Below are positions 16,345 to 25,028 of a stretch of 64,000 bases of DNA, in pieces. The notes below the pieces were generated by a model. The model searched no databases. It was not told the DNA's origin and worked only from the letters and a program-made list of their open reading frames with translations. Source of the DNA: Thermaurantimonas aggregans (GTDB lineage: Bacteria; Bacteroidota; Bacteroidia; Flavobacteriales; Schleiferiaceae); NCBI RefSeq assembly GCF_003851885.1, contig NZ_BHZE01000005.1:1-64000 (forward strand). The letters are read 5' to 3'. Both the position numbers and the translations under genes were made by a program. How positions within the stretch are numbered: position 1 is the first letter of the stretch; every line of letters starts with the position of its first letter.

Positions 16345-17958
16345 TTACTTTTTTAGAAGTTTACGAACGACGTAATACCTGTTTTCAAAAACGACTGTCA
16401 GCAGCAGTTCTTCCTTGCTGGTAGTGCTGAGACCTTTTACTTCAATGTCATTTTTACCCTCATAGCTGTGCAGTTTGTCGGAGCTCAGCAGGATTTGTCC
16501 CTTTGAGTTGGTAATGTAGTATCGAAAGTCTACAGGTCGCTCTGCTTTAAACGTAAAGGTAAAGTCTTTTTTAAATGGATTGGGATACACTTCGATCTGA
16601 TAAGGATTCTCACCTGATAATTTCTCTTCTCTCTGTCCGATGGTTTGAGTTTTTTTCAGCCATACTTCGTAAATCCCGGGGTCGGCTGAGGTCAGGTTGG
16701 TTTGATTGTTTGAAAAAGGATTTAATGCCGTACTCTGGATGCCTCCATAGATGTAGCCCACCAGAACACTGTCTTGAGTGATTTGATGAAGTTTCACCAC
16801 TTCATTCGTATAGTGTGGAACGGCATGATTCAGAATAAACTCGGCAGATGAACCTTTCAGAGACGGCATTTCTACAGGCAGTTTATACTCAGTCAGTTGA
16901 CCGTTGGCATCGCGCGTCACCCGACTGATGGTTCGTACAAAGGGCACTTGATTGTCTTGTATAAGCTGGCCATTTTGGTAGTAGTATTGGCTCATACCCC
17001 CGAAGAAGATGGTGTGCATGCGATTATTCACACTGTCGTAAAGGGGCAACACGGCACTGTGGTAATTGCTCAGGTATTGATTAAAATTCGGCTGTGGAAA
17101 GTATCCCGAATCAAAAATATCTACCGGATACAGATAAGGCAAATCAGCATTAACCTGAAAAACCCCCGAACTGATCATCAGACCTTGCTTACCGTTAGGA
17201 TAGATCTGAGGCACCAGATTATAATCTCTGCGATGCAGATGTATTGGATCGGTGATCGCAGTAACGTTTCCAAAACTCAGCTGGGACCCGGAGTTGTTAA
17301 CTGTAAATTTTCGAATTTGATTGGTGTACCTTTGAGTAAAGGTCGGATTGTTCATCGGATTGTAGCGCCCGTCGAATCTGTGACCACCTACCAGGTAAAA
17401 CACATTGTCAATCATCTTCAGATGTCCGCCCGTTACAGCAAACAGCGTGTCTTGTATTTGTTTGATAAATGAGCCGATGGATTGGTTGTTTTTAATGGCA
17501 TTAATTACCTCTGATACACGTACGGTGGAAAGGTAAGGAAAAGTAATATGCCCATTGGCTGAGGCCGAAAAGGCATATCCACCGATGATGTACAGCGTAT
17601 CGCCCTCTTGATGAAAATTCATATTTGTCGATTGAAACTGCTCGCGGATTCCGGTTGGGAGGCTATTGACCGAAGCTGTCCAAAATTGCTTGGCTACGGG
17701 GTCAATTACGTAAATATCCGTATTGTTCATCGAAGCCGGGAATGCATTAAATGGCTGACGAGCATGAAGACCGTCTTTTCTCCCACCGATGATGAGCCAA
17801 GTTCCTTGGTGCTGACCATAACTATAGGAATGTAATCCTGGCAGATTCTGGATCACAAGAGGCTTTAAAGAAAGTTCATAAGGAAAATCACTTTGTCCTT
17901 TCACACCAGGAATAACAGAAATTGCTATGAGCAGACTGTACAAAAATTTATTGAACAT
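16345..17958 (-). CDS. Kelch-repeat secreted protein with T9SS sorting domain
   Basis: A 537-residue protein. A signal peptide (about 1-21, ending VKGQ) is followed by kelch-like beta-propeller blades, with recurring GG preceded by hydrophobic strands (WLIIGGRKDG, LYIIGGYAF, FYLVGGHRF, IFFGGMSQ). The last ~85 residues form a type A T9SS C-terminal domain (VYPNPFKKDFTF near 458, ending VVRKLLKK). It should cross the outer membrane by type IX secretion and be anchored or released. The ligand is unknown. T9SS core genes are not in this window. Confidence 0.85.
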   Translation of the reverse strand: MFNKFLYSLLIAISVIPGVKGQSDFPYELSLKPLVIQNLPGLHSYSYGQHQGTWLIIGGRKDGLHARQPFNAFPASMNNTDIYVIDPVAKQFWTASVNSLPTGIREQFQSTNMNFHQEGDTLYIIGGYAFSASANGHITFPYLSTVRVSEVINAIKNNQSIGSFIKQIQDTLFAVTGGHLKMIDNVFYLVGGHRFDGRYNPMNNPTFTQRYTNQIRKFTVNNSGSQLSFGNVTAITDPIHLHRRDYNLVPQIYPNGKQGLMISSGVFQVNADLPYLYPVDIFDSGYFPQPNFNQYLSNYHSAVLPLYDSVNNRMHTIFFGGMSQYYYQNGQLIQDNQVPFVRTISRVTRDANGQLTEYKLPVEMPSLKGSSAEFILNHAVPHYTNEVVKLHQITQDSVLVGYIYGGIQSTALNPFSNNQTNLTSADPGIYEVWLKKTQTIGQREEKLSGENPYQIEVYPNPFKKDFTFTFKAERPVDFRYYITNSKGQILLSSDKLHSYEGKNDIEVKGLSTTSKEELLLTVVFENRYYVVRKLLKK

Positions 17959-18143
17959 TTACAAGAATTTTGTATGCAAAAATGATTGAAACTTTTTATA
18001 AAAAAACTAAATGTGGTCACCTATATTCATTACCAAAGTCAGTTTTGTCCATTTGTGAATAATTTGTTTAAAACAAGCTAATAAGAAAGAAATATTCATT
18101 GAGGATTAAAAATATTTTAGCTATACACAAATGCAAAAACTCA

Positions 18144-19520
18144 ATGGCTGAAACTGCCAAATTTGTCACAAAGAAACTTTCTGCCTCTAAAAAGAAAATC
18201 TTTGTACTCGACACCTCCGTAATCCTGTACGACCACAATTCCATTCAAAATTTCCAGGAACACGATGTGGCAATTCCAATTACTGTATTAGAGGAATTGG
18301 ACGAATTCAAAAAGGGAAACGATACTAAAAACTACGAAGCCCGGGAATTTATCCGCTTTCTCGATCGCAAGGCCAAAGACAAAAGCCTGACTGAATGGAT
18401 TTCGCTCAACGGCGGCAAAAAGGGTAACTTCAAAGTCATCATGAATGCCGTAGGTGGAGAGGTAGATGCCACACGCGTGTATATGGGCAATAAAATGGAC
18501 CACCAAATCCTCAATGCCTGCATTAATCTGAAAAAGGAAGAACCTAAACGCCGAGTGATCCTCGTGACGAAAGACATCAACCTTCGCCTGAAAGCCAAAG
18601 CCCTGGGAGTAGAAGCCGAAGACTACGAAACCGGCAAAATCAAAGACCTCGAAAATCTCTACACCGGTAAGGCTGAAGTCGATGGCTTTGTGCCTGAGAT
18701 CATCGATGCGCTCTATCAGATAGGTAGCGTCGAACTGGAAAAAATTCAAAAACGCCGAAAGCTCTTCAAGCCTGAAATCAATCAATTTTTCATCCTGCGC
18801 TCCAGCCGTAATACTGCACTGGCCTATTTCAACGGCTTTACCTCACACCTCGAGCATGTGCCAAAACACACAGCCTATGGCATCAAGCCACGCAATGCCG
18901 AACAGGCCTTTGCCATTCATGCATTGCTGAATAAGGAAATTAAACTCGTGGCTATCTCCGGAGTAGCCGGCACTGGTAAAACCCTGCTAGCTTTGGCCGC
19001 TGCACTGGAGCAAAGGCGCGACTTCAAGCAGATTTACCTAGCTCGCCCCATTGTGCCCTTGAGCAATAAAGATATTGGCTATCTGCCCGGCGATATGAAG
19101 GCCAAAATCAATCCCTATATGCAGCCCCTTTGGGACAACCTTAAATTTATCAAAAATCAATGGGATGAAAAGGACAAGGAAGCTAAAGCAATTGACGAAA
19201 TGTTGGAAAATGAAAAAATTGTCATCACCCCTTTGGCCTACATACGTGGCCGAAGCTTGTCAAATATCTTTTTCATCGTAGATGAAGCCCAAAATCTTAC
19301 CCCTCATGAAGTGAAGACCATCATAACACGTGCTGGCGAAAACACTAAAATCGTTTTTACCGGTGATATCTTCCAAATTGATACCCCCTATCTCGACGAG
19401 CAATCAAACGGGCTCTCCTATATGATTCACAAACTGCGCGGCCAGAAACTCTTTTCACACATAGCCCTTGAAAAGGGCGAGCGCTCCGAATTGGCCAACC
19501 TTGCCAATGAGTTGTTGTAA
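18144..19520 (+). CDS. PIN-PhoH fusion (PhoH2-like RNA helicase/ribonuclease)
   Basis: A 458-residue protein. An N-terminal PIN nuclease domain begins FVLDTSVILYD (first acidic residue about 22). A C-terminal PhoH ATPase has Walker A GVAGTGKT near residue 275 and Walker B FIVDEAQN near 375. PhoH2-type proteins couple RNA unwinding to PIN-mediated RNA cleavage in the cytosol. I chose the ATG at 18144 (MAETAKF); a TTG at 18099 would add 15 poorly conserved residues. It is convergent with the next gene, 10 bp away. Confidence 0.9.
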   Translation: MAETAKFVTKKLSASKKKIFVLDTSVILYDHNSIQNFQEHDVAIPITVLEELDEFKKGNDTKNYEAREFIRFLDRKAKDKSLTEWISLNGGKKGNFKVIMNAVGGEVDATRVYMGNKMDHQILNACINLKKEEPKRRVILVTKDINLRLKAKALGVEAEDYETGKIKDLENLYTGKAEVDGFVPEIIDALYQIGSVELEKIQKRRKLFKPEINQFFILRSSRNTALAYFNGFTSHLEHVPKHTAYGIKPRNAEQAFAIHALLNKEIKLVAISGVAGTGKTLLALAAALEQRRDFKQIYLARPIVPLSNKDIGYLPGDMKAKINPYMQPLWDNLKFIKNQWDEKDKEAKAIDEMLENEKIVITPLAYIRGRSLSNIFFIVDEAQNLTPHEVKTIITRAGENTKIVFTGDIFQIDTPYLDEQSNGLSYMIHKLRGQKLFSHIALEKGERSELANLANELL

Positions 19521-19530
19521 AATTGTAAGT

Positions 19531-20538
19531 TTATTTATATAAAAAATGCTGACCTGCCAGTAAAAAATCTTTCCATTTCTGATGGAGCTCCAGGGTTTCG
19601 TTCATCGCTTCAAGTCCGATGGTTTGCATCATTTCCAGCGATTTTATTTCCATTAATGGTTTCAATCTTTTGATCAATTTCTGGAGGGAAGAATTCAAAG
19701 ATTTCTGATCAGAAGGTTTTTCCACTTTTTTCGCTTCACTGGCAAGGTTCCACAGCTCGCTCTTAAAAATTGAATGGTACAGTTCAAAGTCTTTCTCTGC
19801 TGCGAAAGCTACCCCGAACTCACTGTCCTTTATCTCTGCTTTCTTGTATTCTTCCAAAAAACCAGCCGCCATTCCCAAGAGGGAAGCTGACATGCAAAAG
19901 CGCGCAAAGAGCATAAAATCCAAATCATATAAGCTGTAATCCGGAAAATTGTTGTATTGGCCAATGGTAAAACTGTATTCGTAGGGCACTAGGGCGTCTT
20001 TTGCCTCGATGGCATAAGTCTCAGTAGCTTTTAATGCCCAGTAGGGCCAGTTTTTTACCACAGAGATCTGATCGGGATGCAGGATAAAAGTGCGCACCTC
20101 GCCTTTAGGCAATTTTGCATTTACTGTAAAAGCTGTGGCCGACAGTGCTCCGGTGCAGAAGGTCCAAGCTCCTGAAACTTTCCACCCAAAAGGCTGCCTT
20201 GACGCTTTGCCTGTAGCGGATCCGCTGCCCGCCACTACAGCATCAGGAGCGCCATAGACTTGTTCAGCGGTTTCAAATGGCATACTGCCCGCGAAAAATC
20301 CTGCACCAGCGCCGAGGTTTACCCGCCAGCCGAGACTGCCATTGATTTTAGCAGTTTTGTAGAGTACTTCTAGGCCGGCCGGAAGAGATAGTTGCGCGCC
20401 TTTAAGCGCTTTGGGAAGGAAGATTCGTAACCAACCGCCTTGTTTCAGTTCGTTTTGCCACCGCTCTGGAAGTTCAGAGCGAAGATTGATTTCTGCTGTG
20501 TTTATGGATTTCACATTGAAGACACTGTATTTTAGCAT
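19531..20538 (-). CDS. Acyl-CoA-dehydrogenase-like flavoprotein homologue
   Basis: About 335 residues from the ATG at 20538 (MLKYSVFN; an ATG at 20559 would add 7). The layout resembles the acyl-CoA dehydrogenase fold: N-terminal helices, a middle beta domain (GWKVSGAWTFCTGA near 125 where ACADs have GxKxxITNG) and a C-terminal helical bundle. Overall similarity is weak, and the usual catalytic glutamate region is not recognisable. It could be a flavin-dependent monooxygenase-type relative or a non-catalytic homologue. It is a single gene and no partner flavin reductase is seen. Confidence 0.6.
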   Translation of the reverse strand: MLKYSVFNVKSINTAEINLRSELPERWQNELKQGGWLRIFLPKALKGAQLSLPAGLEVLYKTAKINGSLGWRVNLGAGAGFFAGSMPFETAEQVYGAPDAVVAGSGSATGKASRQPFGWKVSGAWTFCTGALSATAFTVNAKLPKGEVRTFILHPDQISVVKNWPYWALKATETYAIEAKDALVPYEYSFTIGQYNNFPDYSLYDLDFMLFARFCMSASLLGMAAGFLEEYKKAEIKDSEFGVAFAAEKDFELYHSIFKSELWNLASEAKKVEKPSDQKSLNSSLQKLIKRLKPLMEIKSLEMMQTIGLEAMNETLELHQKWKDFLLAGQHFLYK

Positions 20539-20682
20539 CTTGGTTTTTTTTAGATTCAAAAATTTACTAACAAAAGTATGATAAAATTTCTATGTTGTTG
20601 CTAATCAAAAAGATGAAATTTTAAAAAAAATTTTTTCTATCATCCATGCGCCACTATTTGTGCGTTAAACGGCTTTCACGGT

Positions 20683-20704
20683 AAAAAAAAAAAAAAAAAA
20701 AAAA
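20683..20704. repeat. Poly-A tract of 22
   Basis: An uninterrupted run of 22 A in the 280-bp divergent intergenic region between the acyl-CoA-dehydrogenase-like gene and a small lipoprotein gene. Such a run is prone to slippage, and the exact length may also be a sequencing artefact. Confidence 0.9.
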
Positions 20705-20792
20705 TCTTGTGAAAAATTTGTAAATGCCGGAAGCGAGGTAATCTTTAGCTGCTTCAATTCGTACATTTTAATCAATTAAGACAATGAATTGC

Positions 20793-20800
20793 TATTTTTG
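20793..20800 (+). promoter_or_regulatory. Putative -7 promoter box (TATTTTTG)
   Basis: Exact TAnnTTTG match 19 nt before the ATG at 20820. It would drive the lipoprotein, CDF, DUF4442 and cysD genes. Confidence 0.45.
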
Positions 20801-20819
20801 TCATAAAACCGGCTGAAAA

Positions 20820-21269
20820 ATGAAGTATCGAATTTGGATGACTTTGCCGTTGCTTTTCCTGGCGATTTCTTGTACTAAAGAGCCTGAATTGCGCGAATCG
20901 ATGCTTTTTACGCTTTCGGTTAAAGATAACTTAAGAAACGATTTGCTCGACACCAATTATGTAGGGCACTTTCCTTGGGCTGATATTCGTTGGCAAGATC
21001 CCGAGGGTACTTCAGTAGAATTTCGGATTTCTAAGAAGTACGGAGCTTTTCTGTTAGAAAATACCTCAAAATTGCGAGAAAATGTCGATTACACTCTTCA
21101 ATTTCCCGGAATCGCCCTGCAAAAAGTGCGTTTTGAATTCGCCGAATATCGAATGATGGATCGCAATACCAATCGTGAGATGATCGTGCGATCAATAGCT
21201 CGCGTGTGGTGGAACGATGTGCCTATCGTAGCCGAAAAAGGCTATTTCGAAGTTATACTTGCGCGCTAA
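20820..21269 (+). CDS. Small lipoprotein, unrecognised
   Basis: A 149-residue protein. The N-terminus is a lipoprotein signal (LLFLAISCTKEPE, Cys about residue 18). The remainder is mixed alpha/beta with no motif I can name, and ends with strand-rich sequence. The next gene, a CDF metal transporter, starts within a few bases of its stop, so they form one operon. Its function is unknown; a periplasmic accessory role for the transporter is conceivable but rests only on position. Confidence 0.7.
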   Translation: MKYRIWMTLPLLFLAISCTKEPELRESMLFTLSVKDNLRNDLLDTNYVGHFPWADIRWQDPEGTSVEFRISKKYGAFLLENTSKLRENVDYTLQFPGIALQKVRFEFAEYRMMDRNTNREMIVRSIARVWWNDVPIVAEKGYFEVILAR

Positions 21270-21274
21270 TTCAC

Positions 21275-22156
21275 TTGCTTAACTTGAAAGCTACGCATCC
21301 CATCGAATCTTTACTGCGCAAGTCATTTGTTTTCAATTGCTTTATCATTCTTGCTAAACTCACTTTTGGCATTTTAGGAAATTCCTTTGCTTTGTTGGCC
21401 GATGCCATCGAGTCAGCATCTGATGTGGTGGCTTCGGGTATTGTTTGGTTAGGAGCACGATATGCCAGCCGACCTGCTGACGAGAATCATCCCTATGGAC
21501 ATGGTAGAGCAGAGCCACTCATCGCTTTTGTCGTTGTTTTGTTTCTCATCGTTTCTTCTTTAATCATCTTTTACCAAAGTGTTATTAACATCCGCAAGCC
21601 TCAAGAGTCGCCCGAGTGGTGGACCATACCTGTTATTGCAGCTATAATTCTCGCCAAAGAATTGGCTTTTAGGATTATTCATCGCGCTTCAGATCGTATG
21701 CACAGTACCGCGGGTAGGGCTGAGGCATGGCATCACCGTGCCGATGCTATTACCTCACTCGCCACTCTTTCAGGCGTAAGTATTGCTGTGCTTCTGGGCG
21801 GTGTATTTGTGGTGGCTGACGAAATCGCAGCTATGATTGCTGCACTGTTTATTTTGTATAATGCTTATAAAATTCTTCGTCCAGCTCTCAGCGAAGCGTT
21901 GGATGAACACATTCATCACGAGTTGGAAGAAGACATCCGCCGTATTTCAAAAACCGTGGAAGGCATAATCGATACCGAGAAGTGCTACATACGAAAGACT
22001 GGCTTCACTTACTACGTAGATTTGCATGCCATCGTCGATGGAAACATAACTGTAAAAGCGGGTCACGAGTTAGCACACCGATTAAAAGATACGCTGATGC
22101 ATCACTTGCCAAACATCTCTGATGTACTCATTCACATCGAACCCTATGAACCTTAG
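21275..22156 (+). CDS. Cation diffusion facilitator (CDF) metal transporter
   Basis: About 293 residues. Six membrane helices are followed by a C-terminal cytosolic ferredoxin-like domain. The transport site is visible: LLADAIESASD in helix 2 and HHRADAITS in helix 5, where the Asp and His residues bind the metal. HPYGHGRAEP follows helix 2. It exports a divalent metal (Zn, Fe, Mn or Co) in exchange for protons. No ATG fits, so I take TTG at 21275 (21284 is also possible); the frame stays open upstream inside the lipoprotein gene. Confidence 0.88.
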   Translation: MLNLKATHPIESLLRKSFVFNCFIILAKLTFGILGNSFALLADAIESASDVVASGIVWLGARYASRPADENHPYGHGRAEPLIAFVVVLFLIVSSLIIFYQSVINIRKPQESPEWWTIPVIAAIILAKELAFRIIHRASDRMHSTAGRAEAWHHRADAITSLATLSGVSIAVLLGGVFVVADEIAAMIAALFILYNAYKILRPALSEALDEHIHHELEEDIRRISKTVEGIIDTEKCYIRKTGFTYYVDLHAIVDGNITVKAGHELAHRLKDTLMHHLPNISDVLIHIEPYEP

Positions 22157-22167
22157 ACTTTTCGCTT

Positions 22168-22644
22168 ATGAATCTAAGAACTTACCGCTTTAAACTTTGG
22201 CTTCTTGGTCGCTTTAAAATACCTCTGATCGGAATTTGTCGTCCACGTTTGCTCGAAATGACAAATGAGAAAATCGTTGTACGGCTTCCGCTGTACTTTT
22301 TTACAAAAAATCACTACGGCTCCATGTATTTCGGAGCACAGGCAGTAGGGGCTGATCTGGCTGCAGGATATCTCGGTTACGCCTTGTGCCATGAATTAAA
22401 TCTGGACTCCGGATTGGTGTTTAAGGACTTTAAAGCCAATTTTTTAAAACGTCCGGAAAGCGATGTGTATTTTGTTTGTACACAGGGTGAAGCCATTAGG
22501 CTGCAAGTGGCAGAAAGTTTAAGCACGGGAAGTCGTGTAACGCGAGATGTTATCGTTGATGCCTTTACCCAATACGGCACTCCACAACAAGAGCTGGTTT
22601 CTACCTTTACTCTTGGGATCAGTTTAAAAGTTAAAAAGCGGTAA
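22168..22644 (+). CDS. DUF4442 hotdog-fold protein (thioesterase-like)
   Basis: A 158-residue protein matching DUF4442, a hotdog-fold family related to acyl-CoA thioesterases. The HYGSMYFGAQAVGADLA segment (about residues 49-65) is the conserved hotdog helix region. A thioesterase activity is plausible, but the substrate is unknown. It lies 11 bp after the CDF gene, and its stop directly abuts the cysD ATG, so it belongs to that operon. Confidence 0.82.
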   Translation: MNLRTYRFKLWLLGRFKIPLIGICRPRLLEMTNEKIVVRLPLYFFTKNHYGSMYFGAQAVGADLAAGYLGYALCHELNLDSGLVFKDFKANFLKRPESDVYFVCTQGEAIRLQVAESLSTGSRVTRDVIVDAFTQYGTPQQELVSTFTLGISLKVKKR

Positions 22645-23550
22645 ATGACCACTCGCGCATCTGACTACTTACTACAGCTCGTAGATGAAGCTGTTGAAAT
22701 TCTCTACATCACTGCAAGGCATTTTAAGAATGCTATGATTCTTTTCTCAGGGGGAAAAGATTCAATTACTCTTAGTCATATAGCCTACAAAGCTTTTTAT
22801 CCTGCGCCACCTCCCTTTAAACTTTTACAAGTAGATACGGGTCACAATTTTCCTGAAGCCATGGAGTACCGAGATTGGTTTGTACGGCATTTTGGCTACA
22901 CACTCGAAGTTGCCGATGTACAAAAAGCCATTGATCGAGGCCTCGTGACTGAGCCTGAAGGACCTGACAAAAACCGCAACCGCATTCAATCAGCTGTGCT
23001 GTTAGACTACGTTCGCACCCATAATGTCGATGCTTTGTTGGGCGGAGGTCGACGCGATGAAGACCGTGCAAGGGCTAAAGAGCGCATTTTTTCGCATCGC
23101 GATGTTTCCGGGAGCTGGCGCCCTGAAAATCAACGCACTGAACTTGGAACTCTGGCTCATCTTTCGATTGCTGAGGGAGAACACTTTCGAATCTTTCCGC
23201 TCAGCAATTGGACGGAGCTCGACGTATGGTACTACATCCGCGAGCACAACCTCCCAGTGCCATCGCTCTATTTTGCCAAACCCCGAGAGGTAATCTTTCG
23301 CAACGGTGCATGGGTGCAGATTTCTCCTTACATTGCTCTTCGTCCGGATGAAACACCTACTACTCGATCGATTCGCTTTCGCACACTTGGCGATATAACC
23401 ATCACGGGCGGCATCGAATCGAAGGCTACAACCGTCGAAGACATAATTCGAGAACTGGAATCCACCCTAACCAGCGAACGCGGCCATCGGCATGATGATC
23501 GCCAAACGGCCTACAGTATGGAAGTGCGAAAGCGCGAAGGATACTTTTAA
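22645..23550 (+). CDS. cysD: Sulfate adenylyltransferase subunit 2 (ATP sulfurylase small subunit)
   Basis: A 301-residue full-length CysD-like protein of the PP-loop family. It has the pyrophosphate-binding SGGKDSIT near residue 34, LLQVDTGHNFPE near 65, the GGGRRDEDRARAKER block near 133 and the conserved C-terminus EVRKREGYF. CysD makes adenylylsulfate from sulfate and ATP when activated by the GTPase CysN. No cysN, cysC or cysH is in the window; neighbours are DUF4442 and a CDF transporter. The subunit call is firm, but the partner must be elsewhere or absent. Confidence 0.9.
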   Translation: MTTRASDYLLQLVDEAVEILYITARHFKNAMILFSGGKDSITLSHIAYKAFYPAPPPFKLLQVDTGHNFPEAMEYRDWFVRHFGYTLEVADVQKAIDRGLVTEPEGPDKNRNRIQSAVLLDYVRTHNVDALLGGGRRDEDRARAKERIFSHRDVSGSWRPENQRTELGTLAHLSIAEGEHFRIFPLSNWTELDVWYYIREHNLPVPSLYFAKPREVIFRNGAWVQISPYIALRPDETPTTRSIRFRTLGDITITGGIESKATTVEDIIRELESTLTSERGHRHDDRQTAYSMEVRKREGYF

Positions 23551-23743
23551 TACTTTTAGCGCCTAATTTTTTAAAAAAGAGCAACTCAATGATTTTAGCC
23601 ATCACGGTTAATTAATTCTATCACTTCTTTACAGAGGATTATGTTATTATTAAATGATTAAAAGTATTTCCACATTTGTTCATTAAAGAATCAGCCAGCT
23701 TGTCTCGTGATTTTTGTAACAAATGTTCCTTTATCAAGCGGGG

Positions 23744-23751
23744 TACTTTTG
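23744..23751 (+). promoter_or_regulatory. Putative -7 promoter box (TACTTTTG)
   Basis: Exact TAnnTTTG match 12 nt before the MFS transporter ATG at 23764. Confidence 0.45.
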
Positions 23752-23763
23752 TAAAAAATTCAC

Positions 23764-25002
23764 ATGCACGATTCCATTCAGCTAGGATTAAAGGAAAACT
23801 GGAAACAATTTACACTACTTGTGCTCATAAATGCCCTCGTAGGGGGCATGGTAGGCTTAGAACGAACCATAATACCCGAATTTGCTGAAGCACAATTTGG
23901 AATTGCCTCAGCTTCTGCGATCTTGTCCTTTATCACAGTTTTTGGATTCACGAAAGCCATAACGAATTACTACACTGGTCGGCTGTCTAATGTGTTTGGC
24001 CGGAGAAATCTTTTACTTTTTGGTTGGCTATTAGCTATTCCCATACCTTTTTTATTGATATATGCCACATCATGGTCTTGGGTTATAGTGTCTAATGTAT
24101 TGTTGGGGATCAGTCAAGGTCTTACATGGAGTAGTACAGTGGTGATGAAGATTGATCTGGTAGGTGAAAAAAACAGAGGTCTCGCCATGGGTTTGAATGA
24201 ATTCGCCGGCTATTTTGCAGTAGGTGTAGTGGCTTTTTTTACAGGGTATGTGGCCGCACATTATGGCTTGTGGCCGTATCCATTTTACATCGGCATTGGT
24301 ATTTCGATAGCCGGATTTTTTACTACTCTTTTTTGGATAAGAGATACAAAAAAATTTGCAGAAAAAGAAACAGAAACTACCTCGAGCAAAGTTCTTCAAA
24401 ACGTTTTCATCGAAACCTCTTTTACTAATAAAACCTTAAGCTCCGTAACTCAAGCTGGTCTTGTAAATAATTTAAATGACGGTATGATTTGGGGGCTTTT
24501 ACCGATGTTGCTCTTTTCTTTGGATTTTGATGCGAAACAGGTGGGATGGATTACAGCTGCTTATCCCACTACATGGGGTATCGGCCAACTGTTTACCGGA
24601 AAAATGGCAGACCATTTCTCCAAGAAAGAAATGATCTTTTGGGGGATGTTATTACAAGGAATTGCTATTGCCTTACTTCCTTCGACGAATAACTTTTTTA
24701 TTTTGTTGACATTGGCTGCAGTTTTAGGTTTAGGTACTGCTCTGGTTTATCCTACTTTCCTCACAGCCATATCTATGGCTACGAGTCCGATACAGAGGGC
24801 TGAGAGTATTGGCACATTTAGGCTATGGCGCGATTTGGGGTATGCCTTCGGCGCGATTTTGTCAGGCAGCATCGCAGATCTTTTTGGAGTGCATATCGCC
24901 ATTTTTGCTATTGGAGGTATTACTCTTCTTTCATCGGTAGTGGTTAAAATTCGAATGCCTCACGACAAAAAAGAAGGTTTAGAATTACAAAAGATAGCTT
25001 AA
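23764..25002 (+). CDS. Major facilitator superfamily transporter
   Basis: A 412-residue protein with twelve predicted membrane helices. MFS signatures include the loop 2-3 motif GRLSNVFGRRNLLLFG near residue 74 and a matching second-half loop GKMADHFSKKE near 280. A charged cytosolic loop (about 195-225) joins the two halves. The substrate cannot be told. It is a single gene with its own -7 box, convergent with the TonB receptor gene 26 bp away, and no clear hairpin separates them. Confidence 0.88.
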   Translation: MHDSIQLGLKENWKQFTLLVLINALVGGMVGLERTIIPEFAEAQFGIASASAILSFITVFGFTKAITNYYTGRLSNVFGRRNLLLFGWLLAIPIPFLLIYATSWSWVIVSNVLLGISQGLTWSSTVVMKIDLVGEKNRGLAMGLNEFAGYFAVGVVAFFTGYVAAHYGLWPYPFYIGIGISIAGFFTTLFWIRDTKKFAEKETETTSSKVLQNVFIETSFTNKTLSSVTQAGLVNNLNDGMIWGLLPMLLFSLDFDAKQVGWITAAYPTTWGIGQLFTGKMADHFSKKEMIFWGMLLQGIAIALLPSTNNFFILLTLAAVLGLGTALVYPTFLTAISMATSPIQRAESIGTFRLWRDLGYAFGAILSGSIADLFGVHIAIFAIGGITLLSSVVVKIRMPHDKKEGLELQKIA

Positions 25003-25028
25003 ACAGTTTTGTTTTTCAAAAGGATCTT

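Noticed and set aside
16897-17472. 191-codon ORF antisense to the kelch protein gene
   Set aside because: Wholly inside a well-supported secreted protein gene on the other strand; no motif.
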